From Porphyra umbilicalis (taxonomy: Eukaryota; Rhodophyta; Bangiophyceae; Bangiales; Bangiaceae): DNA of 64,000 nucleotides. Positions 63,059 through 64,000 of this stretch are shown piece by piece; position 1 is the stretch's first letter, and each line of letters starts with the position of its first letter. The translations under genes and the position numbers were made by a program. The DNA lies in assembly GCA_002049455.2 (NCBI GenBank), contig KV918811.1:62001-126000 (forward strand), in the 5' to 3' direction. The notes under the pieces were generated by a model, which was not told the DNA's origin, made no database searches, and saw only the letters and a program-made list of their open reading frames with translations.

Positions 63059-64000
63059 AGAAATGGAGCATGCGCGTTTGCGAGTGCAAACGTTTGCCGA
63101 CGTGGACCGATGTCCGGATGTCCATCAGATCATCTCTCACCTGGCTTCAGGGGACCGATAGCGTCCCAAGTGCAATTGCTCCTGGCATGACCGGCGAAAG
63201 CCACAGCCACCCACTGGCACATGGTAAGACAGGGGACTGAAGGCTCTTCATGCAGCCAATGACTTCTCATGATTCAATGTCAAGAACACTGCCCAAACCC
63301 TGTCAGATTGCCGGTTCAATGAATGTGACCACGTGCCCATTGGCTGCGTCAGGCGGCCTAGTTTCACAGTATTTGAGCCGGGTCTCTACAGTCCACAAGA
63401 CAGAGACTGCGCACCTGTGCCATCTGGTGCCCCAGAAGAAACGCAGGTGGGCTGGATCCAGTCACTGCTGTACCCTTCATCGATGATGATTGGTCAAGAT
63501 AATGTCAGTGACACGTCTCGATGTAAATTAACATAGGCGATCTACTGGGCACGGGGCTCACGTGTTCGGAGGGCCAATGAACGGACCGAACTGACAGAAA
63601 AGAATTGCAAGAACTCCTCAAACGACATGCGTGTTCGGAGGCCGATTCAGCCTCTGCGAGCAAAGATGAGGGGCCGGTTAGGGGGGACGCTCCTGACGGC
63701 ACCGCTGTGGCCGGTGGCTTAAGAAGTCTTGTCCTGCTTAGGCTGTCAGCGTGCATGTTCTGGCATCGTTTCACAAAGACCACCGCGGGTGTCAGCAGGT
63801 ACTTGCCACCGGGTCACTCAGAGTGCGGTTTTCCAGCTGCTGTCAGCCTTTGTCGGTCCAAGGGCCCGGCGAACCTGGTCGGGATGCTCGACATGTCACA
63901 CATCACCGGGTGATATCATGGGTCTCCCTGCAGCACGGGTCAATGCTCGCAGTGGTCGGGTGTGCATGTTTGTTTGCGCAAACGTGCATGCTCCATTTCT
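63059..64000. mobile_element. Inverted-repeat element at the window edge
   Basis: The left arm at 63,059-63,082 (AGAAATGGAGCATGCGCG...) pairs with the last 24 bases of the window (63,977-64,000) with one mismatch. The interior of about 0.9 kb holds no transposase. A weak plus-strand frame (63,605-63,913) is protein-like in its first third. Because the right arm stops at the window edge, the true element may be longer. Confidence 0.55.

Noticed and set aside
1-64000. CRISPR array, bacterial operon or phage
   Set aside because: The tandem repeats lack regular unique spacers. Genes have eukaryotic start contexts and introns, and no bacterial gene clusters are present.

Overview
The window looks like nuclear DNA of a very GC-rich, intron-poor eukaryote, most likely a bangiophyte red alga of the Porphyra/Pyropia kind. 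This is inferred from four things: several single-exon or one-intron genes, extreme GC with alanine/glycine/proline/arginine runs, eukaryotic BMS1 and CCT5 beside a bacterial-type plastid-style PheS, and a Ty3/gypsy chromovirus. No rRNA or organelle gene is present to prove the taxon.

Layout. Positions 1-10,086 hold a probable C-terminal gene tail (1-105), weak low-complexity coding candidates (1226-1774, 7430-8795) and an inverted-repeat-bounded segment (3805-4894). Positions 10,087-30,969 are the gene-dense part: a DEP-DUF547 protein, BMS1, CCT5, a diacylglycerol-lipase-like protein (minus strand, one intron), a polytopic membrane protein (one intron), a degenerate sucrose-phosphatase-like protein (one intron), and a small secreted basic-acidic-basic protein with a clear TATA box. 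Positions 31,300-36,220 are a repeat nest: TA-flanked MITEs, two copies of a ~710-bp repeat, a perfect 28-bp hairpin and an in-frame 105-bp duplication. Positions 36,829-41,023 hold bacterial-type PheS and, convergent to it, an F-box plus SPOC protein whose two exons join in frame. Positions 41,951-45,570 are a third copy of the ~710-bp repeat, split by a 2.87-kb TA-flanked element. Positions 48,016-62,929 hold a PIF/Harbinger transposase gene split by a 10.36-kb chromovirus LTR element (393-bp LTRs, 5-bp target duplication), then a convergent Myb/SANT-like gene that is probably the Harbinger partner protein. The window ends inside or at the edge of another inverted-repeat element.

Two features cut across the region. 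Several genes change reading frame exactly at long G or C runs, which is more easily explained by homopolymer length errors (or polymorphism) than by decay. Five spliceosomal introns can be placed (a sixth short one is uncertain), and their donors are strikingly uniform (GTACG or GTGCG).

Functionally the host genes are a mixed set: ribosome biogenesis (BMS1), cytosolic protein folding (CCT5), organellar translation (PheS), lipid signalling (lipase), carbohydrate metabolism (phosphatase-like), ubiquitin/RNA-linked regulation (F-box-SPOC) and a secreted matrix-like protein. They do not form a pathway. No convincing new multi-gene system was found. The most unusual single items are the F-box-SPOC fusion, the secreted duplicated protein and the nested repeats.
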